Origin: Winogradskyella sp.
GTDB lineage: Bacteria > Bacteroidota > Bacteroidia > Flavobacteriales > Flavobacteriaceae
Assembly (NCBI RefSeq): GCF_013213975.1
Contig: NZ_JABSST010000014.1
Coordinates: 1 to 46,737 of the forward strand
Direction: 5' to 3'
DNA: 46,737 nucleotides
Of the stretch, positions 9,547-17,052 are shown one piece after another; positions within the stretch are counted from its first letter, which is position 1, and each line of letters starts with the position of its first letter. Position numbers and translations under genes: made by a program. A model generated the notes under the pieces. The model did not search any database. It saw only the letters and a program-made list of their open reading frames with translations, and was not told the DNA's origin.

Positions 9547-10143
9547 ATGCATAAATACTGGAAACAAAGAAATTAAAAGTCGAACAAATTAATCTTAATA
9601 AAAGATAAATGTATTTATAAGGGCAATCCAAAAGAAGAAGAACTTCAAAGATTAAATGAACAATCTACACAATTAGATTTTTTAAAAAACCTATTCAGCA
9701 TACCATATTCTTACATTACTCTTATTGAAAATCAAACTGGTAAAGATTATATCAAAATATACTTTGGTAATAGCTCGGAGGATGAGCTAATAATAAAAGA
9801 TAAAAACACAAAACAAGAGGTGTTTGATTTTTTAAAAAGTGAAAGTCCAAAATTCAAATATAGTTCAGAACTTCCTAGTTCCTTTAAATATGCAAAGCCT
9901 CAGTTTTTTGCATTACTTTTTACAACTCTCTTATGTATAGCATCGTTATACTTTGCAATGAAGATTGAAAACGGAGTTAAGTACGAAATAGGAGGCAGAG
10001 GGATTTTAACACTTATTATTGCAATTGCCAATTTTGGTATTGTTAAAATTATTACAGGACACATTATGCTTATAGGCATAATATGTCTTGCAATTGTCAA
10101 TAGATTAAAATCTAGAAGTGAGACTGAATATTTAAAAAGGTAA
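9547..10143 (+). pseudogene. Frameshifted small membrane protein gene
   Basis: From ATG 9547 the frame reads MHKYWKQRN and stops at 9574. One extra A at 9570-9572 and one fewer A at 9600-9603 would give MHKYWKQRKLKVEQINLNKD and join it to the long open frame that runs to 10143. That frame is coding in character well upstream of the GTG at 9820, which would otherwise be taken as the start. The restored protein is about 198 aa: a soluble N-terminal half (FLKNLFSIPYSYITLIENQ), then two or three membrane segments (about 114-132, 145-160, 165-180) and a basic C-terminus (SRSETEYLKR). It looks like a two-to-three-pass inner-membrane protein of unknown function. The two indels compensate each other, so a product from a later start is still conceivable. 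Confidence 0.65.
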
Positions 10144-10282
10144 AATTAATGAACAAGCTTACTATGGACAGTTTAATGTCTTTGTCGAAAAATCTAATGG
10201 TGTATCGAAAATTACTATGGACTGTAATTCTGCAGAAGGTGCAACCATCGGTAAAGACGAATATCAAAACACCTTTCCTTAG
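10136..10282 (+). pseudogene. C-terminal scrap of a lost coding sequence
   Basis: This frame is open only from 10136 and ends at TAG 10280-10282. It reads INEQAYYGQFNVFVEKSNGV and continues to a Cys and GKDEYQNTFP, which has normal protein composition, but there is no usable start and a stop lies directly upstream. It looks like the last 45 or so codons of a gene whose beginning is gone. The family is not recognised. It ends 17 bases before the stop of the opposing M23 peptidase gene. Confidence 0.45.
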
Positions 10283-10298
10283 ACGATTTTGAATAGTA

Positions 10299-10982
10299 TT
10301 AGGAAAGTTTCAATAGTAAATTTGGATCTGGACAGTTCATTTTATAAAACTCTAAATCAATTTTATTACTTACACCCGGATAATCACCTTTATAATGCTG
10401 AATATCTTTAATAATTTGAAAATGTAAATGTGGTGGATAATCTCCATTAACTTCTGCTGTACCTAAACGAGCAAACTCCTGTGCTTTATTAATAGGCATA
10501 CCTATTTGAAGACCTTTTATAGATGCCAAACTTAAATGCCCATAAAGCGAGTAAAAATTTAAACCTTCAAACTGATGACTTAATATTATCGTTGGACCAT
10601 AATCGCCATGATTGGTATTATTATTAAAACTATGAATGATGCCTTCAAGTGGAGCATGAATAGCAGTATTGGATTCAATCCATAAATCGAGTCCTAAGTG
10701 AATATTTCGCTCTTCATCAGGATGTACTTTGTTGAAATAATTACTACGTTCATAAATACCGCGTTGCTCTAAATAACCGCCATAAGCGGCTTTAGCATCC
10801 TGAGTTTTAATATAATTCCAGATGTAATTCTCTAATGCATCTGATGAAGAGACATCAACAGATTTAAGTGCTGCATTAGCTACTGATAAATCCAAAGTAG
10901 TGTAATCAGCCAATTCTAAATCTTTAAGAATTGGAAATGAATGAATTTTCGAAAGAAGTAACTCAAATTGACTTAGGGCCAT
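10299..10982 (-). CDS. M23 (LytM) family metallopeptidase, no signal peptide
   Basis: 227 aa. The zinc site of M23 endopeptidases is present: IHLGLDLWI (His and Asp ligands, about residues 93-101), and HLHFQ near residue 190 with the upstream YSLYGHLS. These enzymes cut peptide cross-links in peptidoglycan. The protein has no visible signal peptide or membrane segment, so it is either exported in another way or works on a cytoplasmic or non-wall substrate; the start (ATG 10982) has no alternative upstream. The N-terminal 75 residues are family-specific and unlike LysM. It is followed by the decayed region and preceded by the sigma-factor operon on the same strand, with 95 bases between. Confidence 0.85.
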   Translation of the reverse strand: MALSQFELLLSKIHSFPILKDLELADYTTLDLSVANAALKSVDVSSSDALENYIWNYIKTQDAKAAYGGYLEQRGIYERSNYFNKVHPDEERNIHLGLDLWIESNTAIHAPLEGIIHSFNNNTNHGDYGPTIILSHQFEGLNFYSLYGHLSLASIKGLQIGMPINKAQEFARLGTAEVNGDYPPHLHFQIIKDIQHYKGDYPGVSNKIDLEFYKMNCPDPNLLLKLS

Positions 10983-11077
10983 AAAAAATAAATTTCCATA
11001 AAAATAAGAATCTATTTTAATGGAAAACAGGAAAGATAATGAAGAATAAACCTTTAGGCAACAAACAACATAAAGGC

Positions 11078-12664
11078 TTAATTCATAGTTACATTGCTAT
11101 ATTTAGCATTAATGATTATAGATTTGTTTGTGTTATTTCCATTGATAGTTTTAAGCTTTTTATATTCATTATTAAACTTAGAACGATCACCATTAAACAT
11201 AAGATTATATTCAACACTAGGAATTTTAAGCCATGCTTCACTATTCTCTAAAACTAAGTTTAAATTCTTAAAAGAATCCAAAATATTATGAATGGTTAAT
11301 TCACCGAAACTACCATCTATTATATTATTACCTGATAGGTAGTCGATATTAACATTAGATGAATTGGATGTTAATGATAATCCTTGAGCATTTTTCAGTA
11401 ATGCATTATCTACGAATTTTAATCCTAAAGTTCCGTTTAACCAATTATTAATTAAAACATCAGAATAGGAAGTATTGATGGACGTTTCGCTTCCATCAAT
11501 ACTTTCTGCTAATAAGCTAGAATGAGATATTTCACCTTCCATATTATACAATACGGACGATAATTTTATTTCACCATGCCTAATATCTGTTTTAAGTTTA
11601 GCCTTTTTAGGAATCTTAATTTTAATGACCTTTCTTACTTTAGTGTTGTTTCCAGATTCTAAACGCCTTGCTAAAGCAGATTCTCTTCGCTCGCTCATTT
11701 GCTCTCGTCGCTCTTCCATTGCTTCTGCACGTTCTGCTGCTGCTTGAATACGCTCTGCATAGCGCTCCGCTATTCTTGCCTCACGCTCTGCCATTTTAGA
11801 AGCACGTTCGGCATCTTTTTCCATTCTTGCAGCCTGCATTTCCATTTGCTTACCTAAACGCTCACCCCAAGCTTCAATTTTTTCAGCCCATTCATTTCCA
11901 AATTCTTCTCCCCATTTTTCCATATCCTTTGCATAAGACTCACCAAATTTTTCTCCCCATTCTTCCATTTCTTTTGCCCACTTGCCTTCAAAACGCTTTC
12001 CATATTCTTCGCCCCATTTTGCCATTTTCTCTTGGTATCCCGATTCCGAAAATTTCTTTACCCAGGCTTCCATTTTTTCTTGTAATTCCTTGCCACCTTT
12101 CTTTTCGTACTTTTTACTCCACTCTGCTAAATACTTCTCACCTTCTTCGTGATATTTGTCATAATCAAAACTAATTGATTTAATCCCGTCCGGTAATTCA
12201 GGTAGTTCAGGAAATTCTGGCATATCCGGCATATCCGGTATCGCAGGCATATCGGCTAACATTGCCATTGGCAATACCAATATCTCTGAAATCTCCGGCA
12301 CATCTGCTAATTCAAACTCCAAGTCTCTTAAAATCGCTGTGTAATCCTCTTCACCAAAAAGGCCGAGTACTCTTCCGCCTTGAGAAGAAATAGTTACGTT
12401 GTCATTTGAGCCATCTACCCTAAGATTCCATGCTTTTAAAGCACGCTCTAACTGCTCTTCTGATAACTTATCGCTTTCAATATAGGCTTCAACCTCAACA
12501 ATATCTTTATTCCACGTACTGATTTCAATTTCGGCATAGCTGGTATTTAGATCTACCACAACATCCTTATTGACTTTAATAGACTGTGATGTTTTACTTA
12601 ATTTCTTCTGTGCAAACCCAATTGTGGTTATAAGGCACAATACTAAAATTCTAATTGTGTTCAT
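11078..12664 (-). CDS. Exported Trp-Gly repeat helical protein with DUF4097-like C-terminus
   Basis: 528 aa with a cleavable signal peptide (about 1-18, GFAQ). The N-terminal 110 residues are a small beta domain (VVVDLNTSYAEIEISTWNKD). Residues about 132-160 are rich in Pro and Met (DMPAIPDMPDMPEFPELPEL). Then comes a long, highly charged helix (about 168-337) with a repeated unit of the form W-G-E-x-F-G near Trp 182, 201, 217, 236, 251 and 266, followed by an Arg/Glu/Ala/Met-rich coiled coil. The C-terminal 190 residues read like the beta-helical DUF4097 type (ILINNWLNGTLGLKF form). Third gene of an operon with an ECF sigma factor and its membrane partner, so it is probably an envelope protein tied to that stress system. 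Function unknown. Confidence 0.7.
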   Translation of the reverse strand: MNTIRILVLCLITTIGFAQKKLSKTSQSIKVNKDVVVDLNTSYAEIEISTWNKDIVEVEAYIESDKLSEEQLERALKAWNLRVDGSNDNVTISSQGGRVLGLFGEEDYTAILRDLEFELADVPEISEILVLPMAMLADMPAIPDMPDMPEFPELPELPDGIKSISFDYDKYHEEGEKYLAEWSKKYEKKGGKELQEKMEAWVKKFSESGYQEKMAKWGEEYGKRFEGKWAKEMEEWGEKFGESYAKDMEKWGEEFGNEWAEKIEAWGERLGKQMEMQAARMEKDAERASKMAEREARIAERYAERIQAAAERAEAMEERREQMSERRESALARRLESGNNTKVRKVIKIKIPKKAKLKTDIRHGEIKLSSVLYNMEGEISHSSLLAESIDGSETSINTSYSDVLINNWLNGTLGLKFVDNALLKNAQGLSLTSNSSNVNIDYLSGNNIIDGSFGELTIHNILDSFKNLNLVLENSEAWLKIPSVEYNLMFNGDRSKFNNEYKKLKTINGNNTNKSIIINAKYSNVTMN

Positions 12665-12712
12665 GATTTTTTGATTTAACTGTTCGTTTTTTGATTTAAT
12701 GTATAATATTGA

Positions 12713-13297
12713 TTATGTGATTACTTGTTCAAAGGCGTCGTCATTAAACTCCTGTAACTTTTCTTTGAGTCTCATAACGAGATTTAATCGAAACTTTAAA
12801 TTATCTATTAAAGCATCTAAAGTTGCTTCATTTGGACCATTTTCATTGAGTTCTAGAATAAGATTGTCGTATTCGTCATTGAGCTCTTTTAGCCTTTGGA
12901 TATAGCCATCAACTAAGTCCTTATTTTCAGGTGTCATTTGTACTTTAGACAACTCAAGGTTGATGCTTGCTAAATAGTAGTCCTCTACTCGCTTTAAATC
13001 AGGAACGACTTCTCCCATACTTTTAATGTCCTTCTTGGATTCTCCTCCATTAACTACTTCGGTTCCTTCAGGAGTATCACCGCCGGAATTGTTTAAAAAC
13101 TGGTAAGCACCAAAGCTCAATCCTAATATCACCACTACACTTGCTGCAATATTTAAGAAACTAAATCTTGAAGCTTTTGTCTCCTGTGGCAAGGCGTCAT
13201 CCAGTTTAGATAGAAACCTTGCTTCATGACCTTTAGACATTTTAGCATTTTGCGCATTGGAGTCCTTTTCAAATAAATTTTTAAGATCTTGTGCCAT
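12713..13297 (-). CDS. Single-pass membrane protein, probable anti-sigma factor partner
   Basis: 194 aa. A cytoplasmic N-terminus with a conserved Flavobacterial pattern (MAQDLKNLFEKD, then HEARFLSKLDDALPQ), one membrane segment at about residues 48-66 (NIAASVVVILGLSFGAYQFL), and an extracytoplasmic helical domain (about 95-190). The start overlaps the end of the sigma factor gene by 17 bases, so the two are translationally coupled. That arrangement and topology fit an anti-sigma factor or its functional equivalent, although no ZAS Cys/His motif is present. The assignment rests on context more than on a recognised domain. Confidence 0.65.
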   Translation of the reverse strand: MAQDLKNLFEKDSNAQNAKMSKGHEARFLSKLDDALPQETKASRFSFLNIAASVVVILGLSFGAYQFLNNSGGDTPEGTEVVNGGESKKDIKSMGEVVPDLKRVEDYYLASINLELSKVQMTPENKDLVDGYIQRLKELNDEYDNLILELNENGPNEATLDALIDNLKFRLNLVMRLKEKLQEFNDDAFEQVIT

Positions 13298-13880
13298 TTT
13301 TCTTCAATTTTAATATTGCTTGTAACTTTTGTTTACCACGTGATAACTGTGTTCTTGAGGCCACTTCAGTAATATTTAATATTTCTGAAATTTCCTGATG
13401 ATCGTAACCTTCTACTAAGTACAACATCACAACATACTTATATTTTTCTGGCAATTCTTCAATTGTCTGTTTTACCTCTTCTAAGGTAATCTCATCATCA
13501 ACTAACCACTCATTTTCATAGTCTTCATCTACAACGTTTAAATGATGTTCTTCTAATTCCATTAAGCGCTGACGTTTTGATTTTAATACATCAATACAGT
13601 GATTAACAACAATTCGTTTTAACCAAGCCCCAAAGGCCACCTCTGCCCTATACTGATTTAAATTAGAGAATGCTTTGATAAATGCCTCCTGAACAATATC
13701 CTCAGCTTCCATAGTATCCTTGACAAATCGAAGTGCCACTATGAGCATACCATCGCAATATTTATTGTACAATTGCATCTGTGCTTGTCTATCATTCTTC
13801 TTGCATTTTTCAACAATATGAATTTGTAGCGTACTAATGATAAATTGGTTTTTGTGATCGGTTCGCTTTAAAGACGACAC
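13281..13880 (-). CDS. ECF-type RNA polymerase sigma factor
   Basis: 199 aa. Region 2 (AQMQLYNKYCDGMLIVALRF, then DTMEAEDIVQEAFIKAF) and region 4 (LPEKYKYVVMLYLVEGYDHQ, then EISEILNITEVASRTQLSRG, a helix-turn-helix) are intact. Start is a GTG at 13880; the first 25 residues before QIHIVEKCKK are less conserved. It directs RNA polymerase to a small regulon, often including its own operon, under control of the membrane protein encoded next. The start codon lies in the 3' arm of a short hairpin (13877-13894), which may lower initiation. Confidence 0.92.
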   Translation of the reverse strand: MSSLKRTDHKNQFIISTLQIHIVEKCKKNDRQAQMQLYNKYCDGMLIVALRFVKDTMEAEDIVQEAFIKAFSNLNQYRAEVAFGAWLKRIVVNHCIDVLKSKRQRLMELEEHHLNVVDEDYENEWLVDDEITLEEVKQTIEELPEKYKYVVMLYLVEGYDHQEISEILNITEVASRTQLSRGKQKLQAILKLKKNGTRS

Positions 13881-13894
13881 ATTTATTTATGTGT
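13877..13894 (-). promoter_or_regulatory. Short hairpin covering the sigma factor GTG start
   Basis: On the mRNA sense (minus strand) ACACAT (13894-13889) can pair with ATGTGT (13882-13877) around a six-base A/T loop. The GTG start codon at 13880-13878 is inside the second arm. It could hide the start codon, but the stem is only six A/T-rich pairs and no ribosome binding site is evident. Confidence 0.3.
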
Positions 13895-14013
13895 GACAAA
13901 AAAGTTTAATTTTTTAAAAATTTATAAGATTTGCTTAAAATTCAGCGTTCTGTTCTATAAATTTAGGGAATTGAATTATCTTTAAATTTTAGAACCGATT
14001 AAGAAAAAGACTC

Positions 14014-14577
14014 ATGCTAAAACGTCTCCTTATTGTCTTATCTGTTATTGCTCTAGGTCTTGTTATCTATTTGGCATTTGGTGAGAACTTATTTTTTCGT
14101 AAAAGTCCAAAGGATACTGCTAAGATTACTTTAAATGATTTAAAACTTAATGTTGAATACAACAGACCCTCAAAACGTGATAGAGAAATTTTTGGTGCTT
14201 TAGTACCTTTTGATAAGGTTTGGAGAACTGGCGCTAATGAAGCTACGACATTTCAAACTAACAAAGACTTGATGATCGATGGGATGCTGTTAAAAAAAGG
14301 AAAGTATACCCTCTGGACGGTACCAATGAAAAATTCTTGGAAAGTAATGTTTAACTCCAAAGATTACAAATGGGGTGTCAATGAGAAAATGGAACCCATG
14401 TGGGATCCAAATTTTGATGTTATCGAATTAGAGGTTCCTAAACAAGACTTAGAAGAAATTGTAGAAAAATTCACCATTGCTTTTGATAATAAAACAGGAA
14501 ATCTTAAACTCACTATGGCTTGGGATCAGACACTTATTGAAATACCAGTTGTAGTATATCCCAATTCTGCACCCTAA
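14014..14577 (+). CDS. DUF2911 family membrane-anchored protein
   Basis: 187 aa. One N-terminal membrane helix (about 4-24, LLIVLSVIALGLVIYLAF), then a DUF2911 domain with its characteristic sequence NVEYNRPSKRDREIFGALV, VWRTGANEATTF and KGKYTLWTVP. DUF2911 proteins are common in Bacteroidota and usually have a signal peptide or anchor; their function is unknown. It ends 14 bases before the MeaB start, so the two may share a transcript. The family assignment is secure. Confidence 0.88.
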   Translation: MLKRLLIVLSVIALGLVIYLAFGENLFFRKSPKDTAKITLNDLKLNVEYNRPSKRDREIFGALVPFDKVWRTGANEATTFQTNKDLMIDGMLLKKGKYTLWTVPMKNSWKVMFNSKDYKWGVNEKMEPMWDPNFDVIELEVPKQDLEEIVEKFTIAFDNKTGNLKLTMAWDQTLIEIPVVVYPNSAP

Positions 14578-14591
14578 CCAGTGATTGCAAA

Positions 14592-15671
14592 GTGGCTAAA
14601 AAGAATAAAACATATAAATCCGCTTTGCATGAACAAGATGGTATTTCTCCACCAGAAATATTAAGTTCAAATTCTGCAGCCTCAATAAAAGCCAAGCGTA
14701 AAAAACAACCCTCTATTAAAGAACTCGTAGCTGGTATTTCTTCGGGAAATATTACAGATTTGAGTAGAGCCATTACTTTAGTGGAAAGTAAAAACAAGAC
14801 GCACACAAAAAAAGCAACAGACATAATTTCTGCATGTTTACCTCACTCAAACAAATCTGTACGCATCGGTATAACTGGAGTTCCAGGGGTAGGAAAAAGT
14901 ACTTTTATTGAAGCTTTTGGTAGTTACCTTACAAGTATTGGGAAAAAGGTTGCTGTACTTGCAGTGGACCCAAGTAGCACCTTAAGTAAAGGAAGTATTC
15001 TTGGAGATAAAACTCGTATGGAAGATCTTGTTAAAGATGAAAATGCATTTATAAGACCGTCGCCTTCAGGCGATTCTTTAGGAGGTGTGGCCAGAAAAAC
15101 AAGAGAAACTATAGTTTTATGTGAAGCTGCTGGTTTTGATACCATAATAATAGAAACTGTTGGAGTTGGACAAAGCGAGACTGCAGTGCATAGTATGGTT
15201 GACTTTTTCTTATTGCTTAAACTGGCAGGTGCTGGTGATGAATTGCAAGGCATAAAACGTGGGATTATTGAAATGGCCGATGCTATAGTTATAAATAAAG
15301 CCGATGGTCATAATCTTAAAGCTGCTAAATCAGCGAAAGTTGAATTTAACCGCGCCTTACATTTATATCCAGAAAAAGATTCTGGATGGATACCTAAAGT
15401 ATCTTTGTGCAGTGCCTTAAAACAAGAAGGCATTAACGATGTTTGGACATTAATTCAGAACTACCTTAAAACCACAAAGGCTAATCATTTTTTTGATAAA
15501 AATAGAAACCAACAGAATAAATTCTGGCTACTGCAAACCATTGAAGAACGTTTAAAATCTGATTTCTATTCCTCTACCAAAGTAAAGTCCGAGTTGCAAC
15601 ATCAAATTACACGTATTGAATCTGGCAAAACGACTCCATTTGCCGCTGCGGAATACTTACTTTCTTTATAA
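14592..15671 (+). CDS. meaB: MeaB/ArgK-type GTPase, methylmalonyl-CoA mutase chaperone
   Basis: 359 aa from a GTG start at 14592. It uses GTP to gate loading and protect adenosylcobalamin in methylmalonyl-CoA mutase. G-domain motifs: P-loop GVPGVGKS (96-103), DPSST (family-specific switch region), IIIETVGVGQSE (G3 region) and INKADG (NKxD). The N-terminal segment (ALHEQDGISPPE) is that of Flavobacterial MeaB proteins. The older name ArgK (arginine/ornithine transport kinase) is now considered wrong for this family. No mutase gene is adjacent, but the PduO adenosyltransferase 10 kb upstream supports the pathway in this organism. Confidence 0.93.
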   Translation: MAKKNKTYKSALHEQDGISPPEILSSNSAASIKAKRKKQPSIKELVAGISSGNITDLSRAITLVESKNKTHTKKATDIISACLPHSNKSVRIGITGVPGVGKSTFIEAFGSYLTSIGKKVAVLAVDPSSTLSKGSILGDKTRMEDLVKDENAFIRPSPSGDSLGGVARKTRETIVLCEAAGFDTIIIETVGVGQSETAVHSMVDFFLLLKLAGAGDELQGIKRGIIEMADAIVINKADGHNLKAAKSAKVEFNRALHLYPEKDSGWIPKVSLCSALKQEGINDVWTLIQNYLKTTKANHFFDKNRNQQNKFWLLQTIEERLKSDFYSSTKVKSELQHQITRIESGKTTPFAAAEYLLSL

Positions 15672-15682
15672 GAAAAAAACTA

Positions 15683-15690
15683 TACTTTTG
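15683..15690 (+). promoter_or_regulatory. -7 box TACTTTTG upstream of the lipid glycosyltransferase operon
   Basis: An exact TAnnTTTG match lies 12 bases after the meaB stop codon and 22 bases before the ATG at 15713, the same spacing as at the DUF2795 promoter. No TTG stands at the ideal -33 distance. Confidence 0.5.
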
Positions 15691-15712
15691 CAGGAACGAA
15701 GCAATCAATTAT

Positions 15713-16429
15713 ATGTCTTATAAGTTTACGATTATTGTTCCTGTTTATAATGAAGAAGATAATCTTGAACGGGTTGAAACAGAACTATCAAAGTATCTAT
15801 CAATAGCATCTGTACCTACTGCGGTTCTTTTTGTTAATGATGGCTCTTCAGATGCAAGTCAGACCATGATCGAAGAGATATGTGATAGCAATAAGGCCTT
15901 CCAATTTATAAGCTTTAAAGAAAATAGAGGATTAAGCGCTGCCATAAAAGCAGGTTTTGATCATGTGGACACAGAACTATTAGGCTATATAGATTCCGAT
16001 TTACAAACTGCACCAGAAGACTTTAATATTTTACTCGAACATATAGACACTCACGAATTAGTTACGGGAGTCCGTGCTAATCGTAAAGATTCATTTGTAA
16101 AAAACATGTCTTCTAAAATTGCTAATAGTATTAGACGTACTTTTACAAAAGATGGCATGGATGATACAGGATGTCCTTTAAAAGTTATTAAGACCGATTA
16201 CGCTAAACGTATTCCAATGTTTAGAGGTTTACATCGCTTTTTACCAGCAATGATTATGTTACAGAATGGCCGAGTTATTCAAATTCCTGTACAGCATTTT
16301 CCTCGAATTGCAGGCACAGCAAAGTTTGGGGTATGGAACCGCCTAATTGGACCATTAATGGACTGTTTTGCCTACCTATGGATGAAGAAAAAATACATCA
16401 ATTACGACGTTGCAAAATCCAGTAAATGA
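15713..16429 (+). CDS. Family 2 glycosyltransferase (polyprenyl-phosphate type, ArnC/DPM1-like)
   Basis: 238 aa, GT-A fold. Motifs: TIIVPVYNEEDNL at the N-terminus, FVNDGSSDASQ (nucleotide-sugar site) and GYIDSDLQTAPEDF (DxD metal site). It has the length and sequence of enzymes that put a sugar on undecaprenyl or dolichyl phosphate; the C-terminal membrane pair seen in ArnC is missing, as in the soluble DPM1 class. It is the first gene of an operon with a LAB_N membrane protein (4-base overlap) and a GT39 transferase, so it probably makes the lipid-linked sugar donor used by that transferase at the outer face of the inner membrane. Confidence 0.88.
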   Translation: MSYKFTIIVPVYNEEDNLERVETELSKYLSIASVPTAVLFVNDGSSDASQTMIEEICDSNKAFQFISFKENRGLSAAIKAGFDHVDTELLGYIDSDLQTAPEDFNILLEHIDTHELVTGVRANRKDSFVKNMSSKIANSIRRTFTKDGMDDTGCPLKVIKTDYAKRIPMFRGLHRFLPAMIMLQNGRVIQIPVQHFPRIAGTAKFGVWNRLIGPLMDCFAYLWMKKKYINYDVAKSSK

Positions 16430-17052
16430 AAGATTGGATAATTTACAGTATTGGTTTTTTAGCACAAATTTTATTTTCTTCAAGATTATTGGTGCAATGG
16501 ATTACCTCTGAGAAACACCGTAGAGTAATTACACCTAGTACTTTTTGGACTTTGAGTCTTATTGCGTCGTTTTTACTATTTGTTTATGGTTATTTAAGAT
16601 TAGATTTTGCCATTATGCTTGGTCAAAGTTTAACCTATTTTATTTATATACGAAATCTTCAATTACAAGGACAATGGCAAAAAATGCCAAAACTATTGCA
16701 ATATTTACTATTTATTGTGCCTATTCTTATTGTTGTCTTCTACTACAACAACAATAAAATTGATATTGAACTCTTATTTAAAAATGAGGCTATCCCAACT
16801 TGGTTGCTGATTTTAGGAATTGTTGCTCAGATAATATTCACATTACGATTTATTTACCAATGGATACATTCAGAACGTCATAAGGAGTCTTCATTACCAA
16901 TGGGATTTTGGGTATTAAGTTTAATTGGTGCCTCTTTAATCTTAACTTATGCTATTATTCGAGAAGATCCAGTACTTTTTATTGGTCACCTTTTTGGAAT
17001 GATTATTTATGCACGCAATGCTTTTTTAATTAGACAAACAACTAATGATTAA
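16426..17052 (+). CDS. Membrane protein with two LAB_N (lipid-A-disaccharide synthase N-terminal-like) domains
   Basis: 208 aa, about six membrane segments in two similar halves. Each half has the LAB_N pattern: ILFSSRLLVQWITSEKHRR with STFWTLSLIAS in the first half, and IIFTLRFIYQWIHSERHKE with MGFWVLSLIGAS in the second. LAB_N also occurs fused to LpxB and alone beside lipid A or polyprenyl-sugar enzymes, where it is thought to be a lipid carrier or flippase-like helper. It overlaps the GT2 stop by four bases (ATGA) and the GT39 start by eight, so the three genes are tightly coupled. The duplication suggests a fused version of the usual small dimer. Confidence 0.88.
   Translation: MKDWIIYSIGFLAQILFSSRLLVQWITSEKHRRVITPSTFWTLSLIASFLLFVYGYLRLDFAIMLGQSLTYFIYIRNLQLQGQWQKMPKLLQYLLFIVPILIVVFYYNNNKIDIELLFKNEAIPTWLLILGIVAQIIFTLRFIYQWIHSERHKESSLPMGFWVLSLIGASLILTYAIIREDPVLFIGHLFGMIIYARNAFLIRQTTND

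Noticed and set aside
9820..10143. A 107-aa membrane protein starting at GTG 9820
   Set aside because: Coding character continues 270 bases upstream in the same frame, so the GTG is internal to a frameshifted gene.
11827..12174. Plus-strand frame opposite the Trp repeat gene
   Set aside because: It is a shadow of the repetitive minus-strand coding sequence; its composition follows from the Trp/Glu/Lys codons on the other strand.
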